From Massilia brevitalea (GTDB lineage: Bacteria; Pseudomonadota; Gammaproteobacteria; Burkholderiales; Burkholderiaceae_D), in the NCBI RefSeq assembly GCF_030711405.1, contig NZ_JAULSI010000012.1, positions 1-64,000 of the forward strand: a stretch of DNA of 64,000 nt. Reading direction: 5' to 3'. The notes under the pieces were generated by a model. That model was not told where the DNA came from, made no database searches, and saw only the letters and a list, made by a program, of their open reading frames with translations. Below, one piece after another: positions 16,678 to 25,525 of the stretch. Each line of letters begins with the position of its first letter. The first letter of the stretch is position 1. The translations under genes and the position numbers were made by a program.

Positions 16678-17877
16678 ATGAAGCACCTGATCAAACCCCT
16701 TGCAATGTCCATCGTGGCCGCCTTTGCCGTCAGTGCCGTGCCTGGCGCGCTGGCCGCCGGCCCCGACCTGAAGATCGCCCTCATCGCCGGCAAGACCGGC
16801 GCCCTCGAGGCCTATGCCAAGGAAACCGAGACCGGCTTCATGATGGGCCTGGAATACCTCACCGGCGGCAAGATGGAAATCAACGGCCGCAAGCTGAAGG
16901 TCATCGTCAAGGACGACCAGAGCAAGCCCGACCTCGGCCGCACCCTGCTGGCCGAAGCCTATGGCGACGACAAGGCCGACATCGCGGTCGGCACCACCTC
17001 GTCGGGTTCGGCGCTGGCGATGCTGCCGGTGGCCAAGGAATACAAGAAGGTGCTGATCATCGAGCCGGCCGTGGCCGACGCGATTACCGGCGACAAGTGG
17101 AACAAGTACATCTTCCGCACCGCGCGCAGCTCGATGCAGGATGCGATGGCGGCGGCCAGCACCCTCAAGCAAGGCAGCGTCGGCTTCCTGACCCAGGACT
17201 ATGCCTTCGGGCGCGACGCCATCAAGGCCGGCAAGGAAGCCTTGACGGCCACCGGCAGCAAGGCCAAGGTGGTGCACGAGGAATACGCGCCAATGACCAC
17301 CACCGATTTCACCGCCTCGACCCAGCGCCTGTTCGACGCCCTGAAGGACAAGCCGCAGCCGCGCGTGCTGCAGATCGTCTGGGCCGGCCCGAACCCGATG
17401 AACAAGCTGGCCGACATGAAGCCCGAGCGCTACGGCATCCACCTGGCCCCGGGCGGCAACATCCTGCCGGTGATGAAGACCTGGAAGAACTATGCCGGCA
17501 CCGAAGGCACCATCTATTACTACTACGCCTTCCCGAAGAACAAGATGAACGACTGGCTGGTGGCCGAGCACCAGAAGCGCTTCAAGGCCCCGCCCGACAT
17601 GTTCACGGCCGGCGGTTTTGCGGCGGCCAGCGCGGTGTTCACGGCACTATCGAAAGTCCCGAGCGGGAACAGCGAGCAGCTGGTGGCGGCGATGGAAGGC
17701 ATGTCCTTCGATACCCCGAAAGGCAAGATGAGCTTCCGCAAGGAAGATCACCAGGCGCTGCAATCGATGTACCACTTCCGCATCAAGAAGAACCAGGCCA
17801 ACGAATGGGACTTGCTGGAACTGGTGCGCGAGATCCCGGTCGCCGAGATGCCGCTGCCGGTGAAGAACAAGCGCTGA
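16678..17877 (+). CDS. Liv-type ABC transporter substrate-binding protein
   Basis: A 399-residue periplasmic binding protein of the branched-chain amino acid (LivK/Leu-Ile-Val) fold, with a signal peptide ending GALAAGP near residue 27. Then follow KIALIAGKTGALEAYAKE, the hinge-type segment VGTTSSGSALAM and a second lobe with VGFLTQDYAFGRDA. It captures substrate for the two permeases and two ATPases downstream. An AGGAGA ribosome site precedes ATG 16678, and the stop abuts the first ATPase gene (ATG at 17879). In this family the ligand is often not an amino acid but an aromatic acid or amide, and it cannot be read from sequence alone. Confidence 0.9.
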   Translation: MKHLIKPLAMSIVAAFAVSAVPGALAAGPDLKIALIAGKTGALEAYAKETETGFMMGLEYLTGGKMEINGRKLKVIVKDDQSKPDLGRTLLAEAYGDDKADIAVGTTSSGSALAMLPVAKEYKKVLIIEPAVADAITGDKWNKYIFRTARSSMQDAMAAASTLKQGSVGFLTQDYAFGRDAIKAGKEALTATGSKAKVVHEEYAPMTTTDFTASTQRLFDALKDKPQPRVLQIVWAGPNPMNKLADMKPERYGIHLAPGGNILPVMKTWKNYAGTEGTIYYYYAFPKNKMNDWLVAEHQKRFKAPPDMFTAGGFAAASAVFTALSKVPSGNSEQLVAAMEGMSFDTPKGKMSFRKEDHQALQSMYHFRIKKNQANEWDLLELVREIPVAEMPLPVKNKR

Positions 17878-17878
17878 C

Positions 17879-18670
17879 ATGGCGTCCACCGACCAAGCCC
17901 CTTCGCTGGCTACGCGCGACCTGACGATCCGCTTTGGCGGCCACGTCGCGGTGGACGCGGTGACGGCGGACTTTTATCCCGGCACGCTGACCGTGATCGT
18001 CGGCCCCAATGGCGCCGGCAAGACCACGTATTTCAACCTGGTCTCGGGCCAGTTGCCGGCTACCTCGGGCAGCGTGCTGCTGGACGGCCACGATGTGACG
18101 AAAGCCGGCGCCGCACGACGCACGCGCCTGGGCATCGGGCGCGCCTTCCAGCTAACGAATTTGTTCCCGAACCTGACGGCGATGGAAAACGTGCGCCTGG
18201 CGGTGCAGAGCCGCGCCGGCCTGGGCATGAATATGTTCTCGGTTTGGTTCGGCCACAAGGAACTGATCGAGCGTGCCGAGCATTACCTGGAACGCGTGGC
18301 CATGTCGGCTAAGCGCGAGGCGCGCGTCGGCTCGCTCTCGCACGGCGACCAGCGCAAGCTGGAAGTGGCGATCCTGCTGGCGCTGGAACCGCGCATCCTG
18401 ATGTTCGACGAGCCGACCGCCGGCATGAGCGTGGACGAGGTGCCGGTGGTGCTGGAACTGATCCAGTCGGTCAAGCGCGATACCAGTAAAACCGTGCTGC
18501 TGGTCGAGCACAAGATGGACGTGGTGCGCCAGCTGGCCGACCGCATCATCGTGCTGCACAACGGCGCCCTGGTCGCGGACGGCAACCCGCATGAAGTGAT
18601 GCAATCGAAGATCGTACAGGAAGCCTATCTTGGAACACCCGACACCGAACCCGCCGCCGCCCATGGCTGA
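17879..18670 (+). CDS. ABC transporter ATP-binding protein (LivG-like)
   Basis: A 263-residue ATPase: Walker A GPNGAGKTT, signature LSHGDQRKLEVAI, Walker B ILMFDEPTAGMS and the H-loop LLVEHKMD. The LivG subtype is indicated by the FGGHVAVDAV start and the AFQLTNLFPNLT stretch. It powers import together with the next gene's ATPase. It begins one base after the binding-protein stop and overlaps the following gene by 8 bp, so the whole set is one operon. Confidence 0.92.
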   Translation: MASTDQAPSLATRDLTIRFGGHVAVDAVTADFYPGTLTVIVGPNGAGKTTYFNLVSGQLPATSGSVLLDGHDVTKAGAARRTRLGIGRAFQLTNLFPNLTAMENVRLAVQSRAGLGMNMFSVWFGHKELIERAEHYLERVAMSAKREARVGSLSHGDQRKLEVAILLALEPRILMFDEPTAGMSVDEVPVVLELIQSVKRDTSKTVLLVEHKMDVVRQLADRIIVLHNGALVADGNPHEVMQSKIVQEAYLGTPDTEPAAAHG

Positions 18671-19388
18671 ACCACTGCTCACGCTTGCCGGTGTCCACAC
18701 CCACATCGGCCAGTACCACATCCTGCAAGGCGTGGACCTGACCGTGCCACGCGGCGGCCTGTCGGTGCTGCTGGGCCGTAACGGCGCCGGCAAGACCACG
18801 ACCCTGCGCACCATCATGGGCCTGTGGAAGGCTAGCGCCGGCAGCATCCATTTCGACGGCCAGGACATCACGAAACTGGCCACGCCCGACATCGCCCGCC
18901 TCGGCATTGCCTACGTCCCGGAAAGCATGGCCGTGTTCTCCGACCTCACCGTGCGCGAGAACCTGCACCTGGCCGCGCGCAGCGGACCGATGGACACGGC
19001 GCGCCTGGAGTGGATCTTCGGCTTCTTCCCGGCCCTGAAAAAATTCTGGAACTACCCGGCCGGGAATCTCTCGGGCGGCCAGAAGCAGATGGTGGCGATT
19101 GCCCGCGCGATCGTCGAGCCGAGGAAGCTGCTGCTGGTGGACGAGCCGACCAAGGGCCTGGCTCCGGCCATCGTGCAAAGCCTGATCGCCGCCTTCCGCG
19201 AACTCAAGGAGCACGACACCACGATCCTGCTGGTCGAACAGAACTTCAACTTCGTGCGCTCGCTGGGCGACACCGTGAGCGTGATGGACGACGGCCGCGT
19301 GGCCCACGCCGGCACGATGGCGGCGCTGGCGAACGACGACGCGCTGCAACAGCGCCTGCTCGGCCTGTCGCTGGCCGCACACCAATAG
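18663..19388 (+). CDS. ABC transporter ATP-binding protein (LivF-like)
   Basis: A 241-residue ATPase: Walker A GRNGAGKTT, signature LSGGQKQMVAIAR, Walker B LLLVDEPTKGLAP and H-loop LLVEQNF, all typical of LivF. I start at MAEPLLTLAGVHTHIG (18663), inside the last codons of the previous gene, giving an 8-bp overlap. A start at 18630 would add only a proline-rich leader that is the out-of-frame tail of the upstream gene. It pairs with the LivG-like ATPase. Confidence 0.92.
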   Translation: MAEPLLTLAGVHTHIGQYHILQGVDLTVPRGGLSVLLGRNGAGKTTTLRTIMGLWKASAGSIHFDGQDITKLATPDIARLGIAYVPESMAVFSDLTVRENLHLAARSGPMDTARLEWIFGFFPALKKFWNYPAGNLSGGQKQMVAIARAIVEPRKLLLVDEPTKGLAPAIVQSLIAAFRELKEHDTTILLVEQNFNFVRSLGDTVSVMDDGRVAHAGTMAALANDDALQQRLLGLSLAAHQ

Positions 19389-19397
19389 GAACCCTAT

Positions 19398-20450
19398 ATG
19401 AGCGCTACACTTCCCCGCGCTGCATCGCCGGCCACGCCACAGCCGGCGCAAGCGCCAGACGCGCCCTTGCCGAGCGCCGCGCGCGACATCGCGCCGGTGC
19501 TGCTGGTGCCCGTGCTGGCCTTGCTGATGCTGCCGCTGGTCGGCAGCTTTCCCACCTGGGTCACGCTGACCGTCGCCGGCCTCGCCATGGGCATGATGAT
19601 CTTCATCATGGCCAGCGGCCTGACCCTCGTGTTCGGCCTGATGAACGTGCTGAACTTCGGCCATGGCGCCTTTGTCTCCGTGGGTGCGTTTGCCGCCACC
19701 CTCGTGCTGCTGCCGATGCGCGGCTGGCTCGAGATGGATTCATTGCTGATTAACCTTGGCGTGCTGGCCCTGGCGGTGACGGTGGCGATGCTGGTCACGG
19801 CCCTGCTCGGCTGGGCCTTCGAGCGCGTGATCATCATGCCGGTCTATGGCCAGCACCTGAAGCAGATCCTGATCACCATGGGCGGCATGATCGTCGCCGA
19901 ACAATTGATTAATGTGATCTGGGGCGCCGAGACCATCCCGCTGCCGCTGCCGACCAGCCTGCGCGGCGCCATCTTCCTCGGCGACGCCGCCATCGAAAAA
20001 TACCGGCTGGTGGCAGTGATCGTCGGATTGATCGTGTTTGCCGGCATGTTCCTGACCCTGAACCGCACCAAGATCGGCCTGCTGATCCGGGCCGGCGTCG
20101 AGAACGGCGAAATGGTCGAGAGCCTGGGCTACCGCATCCGCCGCCTGTTCGTCGGCGTCTTCGCAGCCGGTTCCGCGCTGGCCGGCCTGGGCGGCGTGAT
20201 GTGGGGCCTGTACAAGGAAACCCTGTCGGCAGCGATGGGCGGCGAAATCATGATCATGATCTTCATCGTCATCATCATTGGCGGCCTGGGGTCGGTGGGG
20301 GGCTGCTTCATCGGCGCGCTGCTGATGGCGCTGGTGGCCAATTATGCCGGCTTCCTGGCGCCGAAGATCGCACTGGTCTCGAACATCATCCTGATGATCG
20401 CGATCCTGCTGTGGCGCCCGGCAGGGCTGTATTCGAAGATGCGGAGCTGA
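19398..20450 (+). CDS. Branched-chain-type ABC permease (LivH-like)
   Basis: A 350-residue membrane permease with about eight or nine hydrophobic segments and the LivH motifs GLTLVFGLMNVLNFGHGAF and GEMVESLGYRIRRLFVGVF near the ATPase-contact loop. The first ~35 residues are Ala/Pro-rich and precede the first membrane segment, longer than in typical LivH. It starts 9 bp after the LivF-like gene and ends 2 bp before the LivM-like gene. Confidence 0.9.
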   Translation: MSATLPRAASPATPQPAQAPDAPLPSAARDIAPVLLVPVLALLMLPLVGSFPTWVTLTVAGLAMGMMIFIMASGLTLVFGLMNVLNFGHGAFVSVGAFAATLVLLPMRGWLEMDSLLINLGVLALAVTVAMLVTALLGWAFERVIIMPVYGQHLKQILITMGGMIVAEQLINVIWGAETIPLPLPTSLRGAIFLGDAAIEKYRLVAVIVGLIVFAGMFLTLNRTKIGLLIRAGVENGEMVESLGYRIRRLFVGVFAAGSALAGLGGVMWGLYKETLSAAMGGEIMIMIFIVIIIGGLGSVGGCFIGALLMALVANYAGFLAPKIALVSNIILMIAILLWRPAGLYSKMRS

Positions 20451-20452
20451 GC

Positions 20453-21529
20453 ATGATGAACCGACTTCTCTCCGGCGACCTGCCGCGCAGCCGCATCCTG
20501 TCCGCCGTGCTGATCCTGATCCTGCTCGGGCTGGCGTTCGCGCCCTTCCTCACGAGCGGCGCGCGGCCGCTGAACATGGCGGCCACCATCTGCGTGTATA
20601 TCGTGCTGGTGGCATCCTACGACCTGCTGCTGGGTTACACGGGCATCGTCTCGTTTGCGCACACCATGTTCTACGGTATCGGCGCGTATGGCATCGGGCT
20701 CGGCCTGGCCTCCGTCGACGAGCCGACCTGGGGCGTAGCCCTGAAGGGCCTGGGACTGGCGCTGCTGCTGGCCCTGGTGCTGGCCTTTATCGTCGGCCTG
20801 TTCGCGCTGCGCGTGCGGGCGATTTTCTACGCCATGATCACGCTGGCGGTGGCCTCTTCGTTTGCGGTGCTGGCTTCGCAGTTGTCGGAATTTACCGGCG
20901 GCGAGGACGGCAAGACCTTCAGCGTGCCGGAAGTGCTGACGCCCGGCTTCACGCTGGTGGAAAACGAAGTGTTCGGGCGCGCCATCGACGGCAAGCTGCT
21001 GACCTACTACCTGGTGTTCTTCGGCTGCCTGCTGCTGTTCCTTTTCCTGCTACGCCTGGTGAATTCACCGTTCGGGCGGGTGCTGCAGGCGATCCGCGAA
21101 AACGAGTTCCGCGCCGAGGCGCTGGGCTACCGCACTGTTGTCTACCGCATCTGGGCCAACTGCCTGGCGGCGCTGGTGGCGGCGCTGGCCGGTGCGCTGA
21201 TGGCGCTGTGGCTGCGCTATGTCGGACCCAAGACTTCGCTCGGCTTCGAGGTGATGACCGATATCCTGCTGATCGTGGTGATCGGCGGGATGGGCACCAT
21301 GTATGGCGCAGTGGTGGGGGCGGCGCTGTTCATCCTGGCGCAGAACTATTTGAAGGAGGCGATGGCGCACGGGTCGAGCGCGCTGGAAGGCGTGCCGCTG
21401 CTGGCGGCGGCCCTGCATCCGGACCGCTGGATGCTGTGGCTGGGCGTGCTGTTCGTGCTGTCGATCTACTTCTTCCCGGTGGGGATCGTGGGCAAGCTGC
21501 GGCTGCGCAGCTATTTCGCGAAACGCTGA
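20453..21529 (+). CDS. Branched-chain-type ABC permease (LivM-like)
   Basis: A 358-residue permease, last gene of the operon. It has eight to ten membrane segments and the LivM hallmarks YDLLLGYTGIVSFAHTMFYG and SPFGRVLQAIRENEFRAEALGY (the EAA-like loop contacting the ATPase), then VVIGGMGTMYGAVVGA. Two ATGs stand in tandem at 20453 and 20456; I use the first. No further gene follows for nearly 400 bp. Confidence 0.9.
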   Translation: MMNRLLSGDLPRSRILSAVLILILLGLAFAPFLTSGARPLNMAATICVYIVLVASYDLLLGYTGIVSFAHTMFYGIGAYGIGLGLASVDEPTWGVALKGLGLALLLALVLAFIVGLFALRVRAIFYAMITLAVASSFAVLASQLSEFTGGEDGKTFSVPEVLTPGFTLVENEVFGRAIDGKLLTYYLVFFGCLLLFLFLLRLVNSPFGRVLQAIRENEFRAEALGYRTVVYRIWANCLAALVAALAGALMALWLRYVGPKTSLGFEVMTDILLIVVIGGMGTMYGAVVGAALFILAQNYLKEAMAHGSSALEGVPLLAAALHPDRWMLWLGVLFVLSIYFFPVGIVGKLRLRSYFAKR

Positions 21530-21915
21530 CGGATTCTTTTGCCGCGAACATTCGCGTCCTCGCTCGCCACTTCCCGCTGCTTATCTCCTGTTGTAGAGTG
21601 GGCATTCGTAGTGCTGGCATTTAGCCAGCCCTACTGCCCACGCGGTCTCACTTTCTGAAAACCGCAGCGTTTCAATAACGCCGATCGATGCAAACCGTGG
21701 TGGTGTGCATCGGCACCATACCGCGTGGGCACAAGTGCCTTGCGCGGCCCGGCCCACCCTACCGCCCCTCCCCCCAAACCGCCGAGTTACAGCACACCTT
21801 CAACAAAGATCAAGGTTCGCTCTTGTTCAGCTCATATGATGAACTGAACCATGGCCTCGTGTCAGCCAGGCGCGAGTTCGATGCCATCCTTCTGGCTTCG
21901 CATGAAAGCTCATCC
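21530..21915. repeat. Intergenic stretch with two degenerate palindromic repeats
   Basis: No gene. Two diverged members of the window's GTGGGCAC/GTGCCCAC repeat family are visible: about 21593-21645 (GTAGAGTGGGCATTCG ... CTGCCCACGCGG) and 21721-21762 (CCGCGTGGGCACAAGTGCC ... GGCCCACCCTAC), in opposite orientation as in the paired copies elsewhere. The promoter of the PEP-CTERM gene should lie in the remaining lower-GC part near 21790-21900. Confidence 0.55.
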
Positions 21916-22581
21916 ATGAACACACTCAAGTCGTACGCAGCGGCCGGCGCGCTTGCGCTGGCGGCGCTCGCGCCCCGGGCCGCCAGTGCTGCGGGCGTGG
22001 AAATCCTCGACGAAGGCTTCGACAACGTTGCCTCCCTTCCCGGCTGGACCCTGGTCAATAACAGCGTGCCGCCCGGCACCAACTGGTTTCAGGGCAATAC
22101 CGGCATCTTCGGCTCCCAGTCCGGCGCACCGGACGCCTATGCCGCCGCCAACTACCTCGGCGCCGCCAACGGCCAGGGCGTGGTCGACAACTGGCTGATC
22201 ACGCCGCTCCTTACCCTCAGCGGCCTGACCAGCTTCTCCTTCTATACCGCGCACGAGGCCACGCCAGGCTTCTCCGACTTCCTCGAAGTGCGCTGGGCGG
22301 CCGGCAGCGGCGGCGGCACCACCGCCTTCAACACCCTGCTCGCCACCTTCGGCGGTGTTGGGTCGCCCTACCCGACGGACTGGACCGCCTGGAGCAGCAA
22401 CCTCAACCTCCAGGGCGAAGGCCGGTTCGCGTTCCGCTACGTGGGGTCCGCCGATAGCCTGAACTATGTGGGTCTCGATACGGTCCGAGTAGTCACGGCG
22501 GTGCCGGAACCTTCGCTGTACGCAATGCTGGCCTTTGGCCTTGGCGCCCTGACATTCATGCGCCGCAGGCAGGCCAACTGA
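21916..22581 (+). CDS. PEP-CTERM sorting domain protein with choice-of-anchor domain
   Basis: A 221-residue exported protein. It has a signal peptide (1-~26, ending ASAAG) and a beta-sandwich with the choice-of-anchor J pattern (EGFDNVASLPGWTLVNNS, NWFQGNTGIF, DNWLITPLLTLSG). It ends with a sorting signal: VPEPS at about residue 197, a hydrophobic helix and an RRR tail. PEP-CTERM signals are processed by exosortase, which is not encoded here. I use the ATG at 21916, where the signal peptide begins; longer open frame upstream is non-coding. The ligand and role are unknown. Confidence 0.88.
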   Translation: MNTLKSYAAAGALALAALAPRAASAAGVEILDEGFDNVASLPGWTLVNNSVPPGTNWFQGNTGIFGSQSGAPDAYAAANYLGAANGQGVVDNWLITPLLTLSGLTSFSFYTAHEATPGFSDFLEVRWAAGSGGGTTAFNTLLATFGGVGSPYPTDWTAWSSNLNLQGEGRFAFRYVGSADSLNYVGLDTVRVVTAVPEPSLYAMLAFGLGALTFMRRRQAN

Positions 22582-22619
22582 AGCAAACCGAGCAATTCAA
22601 CGCGTTCCGGAGACCCACC

Positions 22620-23051
22620 ATGTCATCCAAAAAAATGTTAGCGGCGCTACCCCTGGCCGCCATCTGCCTCATGCCGCATCACGCCTCCGCCCAGGACCAG
22701 CAAGGCATGGTCGTCGTCCGCGACGCCCGGACCGGCCAGCTGCGCGCCCCCACCGCGGCCGAAAGCCGCGCCCTCGCACCCAAGTCGACCGCCGCGATGG
22801 CGGCGCCGGCGCGCCCGAACATGGTCACCCATCCGGGCGGCGCGCGCCAGGTACGCCTGGGTGAGCGCGGCCTCGTGTACGCGGTGGTCACGCGCGACGG
22901 CGACGGCAAGCTGAGCGACCAGTGCATCCATGACGAGCAGGCGGCCGAACACGCCGTGCACGACCATGCGGCGCACAGCCGGCAAGCCGGGCAAGCCGGG
23001 CAAGCCACGCAGGCACACGATGACAAGGAGGGTCGCCATGAAGTCCGCTAG
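22620..23051 (+). CDS. Secreted His-rich hypothetical protein
   Basis: A 143-residue protein with a signal peptide (about 1-24, cut after ASA). The middle holds VVVRDARTGQLRAPTAAE and ends VTRDGDGKLSDQCIHDEQAA, a recognisable small-domain pattern found in exported proteins beside proteases. The C-terminal ~35 residues are rich in His (EHAVHDHAAHS) and contain a short GQA repeat coded by 9-bp units near 22981-23005. The His cluster could bind zinc or another metal. The stop overlaps the start of the next gene by 14 bp, so it is coupled to a zinc metalloprotease and may assist or inhibit it. Confidence 0.75.
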   Translation: MSSKKMLAALPLAAICLMPHHASAQDQQGMVVVRDARTGQLRAPTAAESRALAPKSTAAMAAPARPNMVTHPGGARQVRLGERGLVYAVVTRDGDGKLSDQCIHDEQAAEHAVHDHAAHSRQAGQAGQATQAHDDKEGRHEVR

Positions 23052-24480
23052 TTCCATGCAGCGCCCGGTTGCCGCGCTTGCCTCCGCTCTTGCCGTCGCC
23101 GTTGCTGCATTCGCCGCGCCTGCGCAGGCAGCCACCATCACCATCGTCAACCAGAACGCCGCCGGCATCGGCTTCAACGACCCGACGCCCGCCACCCCGG
23201 TCGGCGGCAACCCCGGCACCACGCTCGGCCAGCAGCGCCTGTATGCCTTCCAGTACGCCGCCAACATCTGGGGCGCCACGCTCAGCAGCGCCGTGCCGGT
23301 CCGCATCGGCGCCTCCTTCGTGCCGCTGTCGTGCACCGCCAACAGCGCCGTGCTCGGCTCGGCCGGCGCCAACGAGATCTGGTCCGACTTCACGAATGCG
23401 CCGCGCCAGAACACCTGGTATCCGAGCGCGCTGGCCAGCAAGCTGGCCGGGGTCGACGTCGCCACGCCGGGCGAGCCGCACATCATCGCGCGCTTCAATT
23501 CACGCCTTGGCCTGTTCGCCGACTGCCTGCCCGGTTCCGGCTTCTACCTCGGCACCGACAACAACGCGGCCGGCCAGATCGACCTGGTTACCGTGCTGCT
23601 GCACGAAATGGCGCACGGCCTCGGCTTCCAGACCTTCACCGACGACGAAACCGGCGCCGAAATCCAGGACATCCCCTCGATCTGGGACCACTACCTGGTC
23701 GACAACCGCACCGAGCGCCTGTGGGTCGACATGACCCCGGCCGAGCGTGTGGCCTCGGCCATCAGCGGCGACGGCCTGTCGTGGAACGGCCCCATCGTCA
23801 GCGCGGCCGTGCCACAGGTGCTCGATCCGAAGTCGCGCCTCACGGTAGCCGGCAGCGCCGCCGGGAGCGCGGCCGGCAACTACGAGGTGGGCGACGCCTC
23901 CTTTGGCCCGCCGCTGGGCGCCACGGCCGTCACCGGGCAGCTGATGCCGGTGGTCGAGCAGCCCGACGGCGCCGGCCTGGCCTGCGCCGCGCTGAACGAG
24001 GTGAATGCGCTGGCGGTGCGCGGCAATGTCGCCCTGGTCTCGCGCGGCAGCTGCGACTTCGTCGCCAAGGCGCGCAACGTCCAGGCCGCCGGTGCAATCG
24101 GCATGGTCGTGGCCGACAACGCGCCGGGCCCAGCGGTGGGCATGAGCGGCGACGACCCGAGCATCACGATCCCGGCCGTGCGCGTCACCCAGGACGCCGG
24201 CAACACGTTGCGCGCCGCCCTGCAGTCGCGTTCGCGCACGCGCTCCGGCGTGACGGCCAGCCTCGGCATCGACCCGAACCGCCTGGCCGGCACCGATGCC
24301 CAGCGCCGCATCCTGATGTACACGCCGACCACCAACGCGCCGGGCTCGTCGACCTCGCACTACACGACCGACGCCAAGCCGAACCAGCTGATGGAGCCGT
24401 CGATCAACTCGGACCTGTCGCATACGGTGACGCCGCCGCGCGACCTGACGTATCCGCTGCTGCAGGACATTGGTTGGTAA
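23038..24480 (+). CDS. Secreted zinc metalloprotease with PA domain
   Basis: A 480-residue exported protein. The signal peptide is followed by a catalytic region with HEMAHGLGF at residues 189-197 (zinc-binding HExxH). A PA (protease-associated) domain covers roughly residues 265-405 (NVALVSRGSCDFVAKARNVQAAGAIGMVVAD). The C-terminus has SSTSHYTTDAKPNQLMEPSI, which appears to belong to the catalytic fold. A good AAGGAGG ribosome site precedes ATG 23038. It overlaps the His-rich secreted gene. The third zinc ligand cannot be assigned with certainty. Its likely job is extracellular or periplasmic protein degradation. Confidence 0.85.
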   Translation: MKSASSMQRPVAALASALAVAVAAFAAPAQAATITIVNQNAAGIGFNDPTPATPVGGNPGTTLGQQRLYAFQYAANIWGATLSSAVPVRIGASFVPLSCTANSAVLGSAGANEIWSDFTNAPRQNTWYPSALASKLAGVDVATPGEPHIIARFNSRLGLFADCLPGSGFYLGTDNNAAGQIDLVTVLLHEMAHGLGFQTFTDDETGAEIQDIPSIWDHYLVDNRTERLWVDMTPAERVASAISGDGLSWNGPIVSAAVPQVLDPKSRLTVAGSAAGSAAGNYEVGDASFGPPLGATAVTGQLMPVVEQPDGAGLACAALNEVNALAVRGNVALVSRGSCDFVAKARNVQAAGAIGMVVADNAPGPAVGMSGDDPSITIPAVRVTQDAGNTLRAALQSRSRTRSGVTASLGIDPNRLAGTDAQRRILMYTPTTNAPGSSTSHYTTDAKPNQLMEPSINSDLSHTVTPPRDLTYPLLQDIGW

Positions 24481-24551
24481 GAAAGGTCCGCTGAGCACGC
24501 CGGCTGGGCAAGCCGGCGGAACCATCCCGGCGCGGCCAGCGCCGGGGAAAG

Positions 24552-24589
24552 AAAAAGGCCAGCTACCCTTGGGTGCCGGCCTTGTTTTT
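24552..24589. terminator. Bidirectional terminator between protease gene and ppa
   Basis: A stem AAGGCCAGC / GCCGGCCTT (one mismatch) with A-run before and TTGTTTTT after. It serves the plus-strand protease gene and the minus-strand ppa gene, whose stops face each other. Confidence 0.7.
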
Positions 24590-24618
24590 CGCAGGCGCCT
24601 GAGGGGCGCGTGCGGACA

Positions 24619-25161
24619 TTATTGCTGTTGCTGCTTGGCGTTGTAGGCGTTCACGCCATTGACGATCTCGGCCTTCGCTTCTTCCGGACCAGCCCAGCCT
24701 TCGATCTTGACCCACTTGCCTTTTTCGAGGTCCTTGTAGTGCTCGAAGAAGTGCTGGATCTGCTGCAGGCGCAGGTCTTGCAGGTCTTCCGGCTTTTGCC
24801 AGTGGCTGTAGATCGGCAGGATCTTGTCGACTGGAACAGCCAAAACCTTGGCGTCGCCGCCGCCTTCGTCGGTCATCTTCAGCACGCCGATTGCGCGGCA
24901 ACGCACGACCACGCCAGGGAACAGCGGGAACGGTGTGATCACCAGCACGTCGCATGGGTCGCCGTCGTCCGACAGGGTTTGCGGCACATAGCCGTAGTTG
25001 CACGGGTAGTGCATCGCGGTGCCCATGAAGCGGTCGACGAAGATCGCGCCGGTGTCCTTGTCCACTTCGTACTTGATCGGATCGGCGTTCATCGGGATTT
25101 CGATGATGACGTTGAAATCGTTCGGCACATCGCGGCCGGCTGGGACGTTGTTGAGACTCAT
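24619..25161 (-). CDS. ppa: Inorganic pyrophosphatase
   Basis: A 180-residue family I soluble pyrophosphatase that hydrolyses pyrophosphate to phosphate in the cytoplasm. The metal-binding signature [11 protein letters not shown] is present, along with [19 protein letters not shown] and the [14 protein letters not shown] block. It ends in a short Gln run (KQQQQ). An AAGGAA site lies before ATG at 25161. It is a single gene; two palindromic repeats lie upstream (25308-25446), between it and hemY. Confidence 0.95.
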   Translation of the reverse strand: MSLNNVPAGRDVPNDFNVIIEIPMNADPIKYEVDKDTGAIFVDRFMGTAMHYPCNYGYVPQTLSDDGDPCDVLVITPFPLFPGVVVRCRAIGVLKMTDEGGGDAKVLAVPVDKILPIYSHWQKPEDLQDLRLQQIQHFFEHYKDLEKGKWVKIEGWAGPEEAKAEIVNGVNAYNAKQQQQ

Positions 25162-25307
25162 GAAGTGTTCCTTGGTTGCTGAAGATTCAATAAAGGGAAG
25201 CATTATATCGAATAGGCATGGGCTTGTGCGGTGCAGCGGGGTGCCGTGCGGCATTGGGGGGTGGAAGCCGGTGGGCGGGGGCCTGTGCCGTTCGTGGAGT
25301 GTTTGAT

Positions 25308-25446
25308 CCGCGTGGGCACGAGTGCCCACCCTACAGGTGAGGTTCCGGGCCACAAAACGGAGCACTGACGCTGCGGTTTATTTTTCGAGGCACGCAGTGC
25401 CGAACCCGCGGCCTGATCCGTAGGGTGGGCACTCGTGCCCACGCGG
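25308..25446. repeat. Paired palindromic repeats (REP-like), inverted
   Basis: Two 27-bp copies: CCGCGTGGGCACGAGTGCCC... at 25308-25334 and its exact reverse complement at 25420-25446. Each copy itself contains the dyad GTGGGCAC/GTGCCCAC. The arrangement resembles REP pairs (BIMEs), which fold into cruciforms or hairpins at the ends of transcripts. It lies in the spacer between ppa and hemY. Confidence 0.8.
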
Positions 25447-25525
25447 ATTCAAAGTACCGATAAGGGTGCAGGCAACAGCCCCATTAACGCCGGCTAATCG
25501 CTGTAACGGTCAGCCCTACCCGCCA

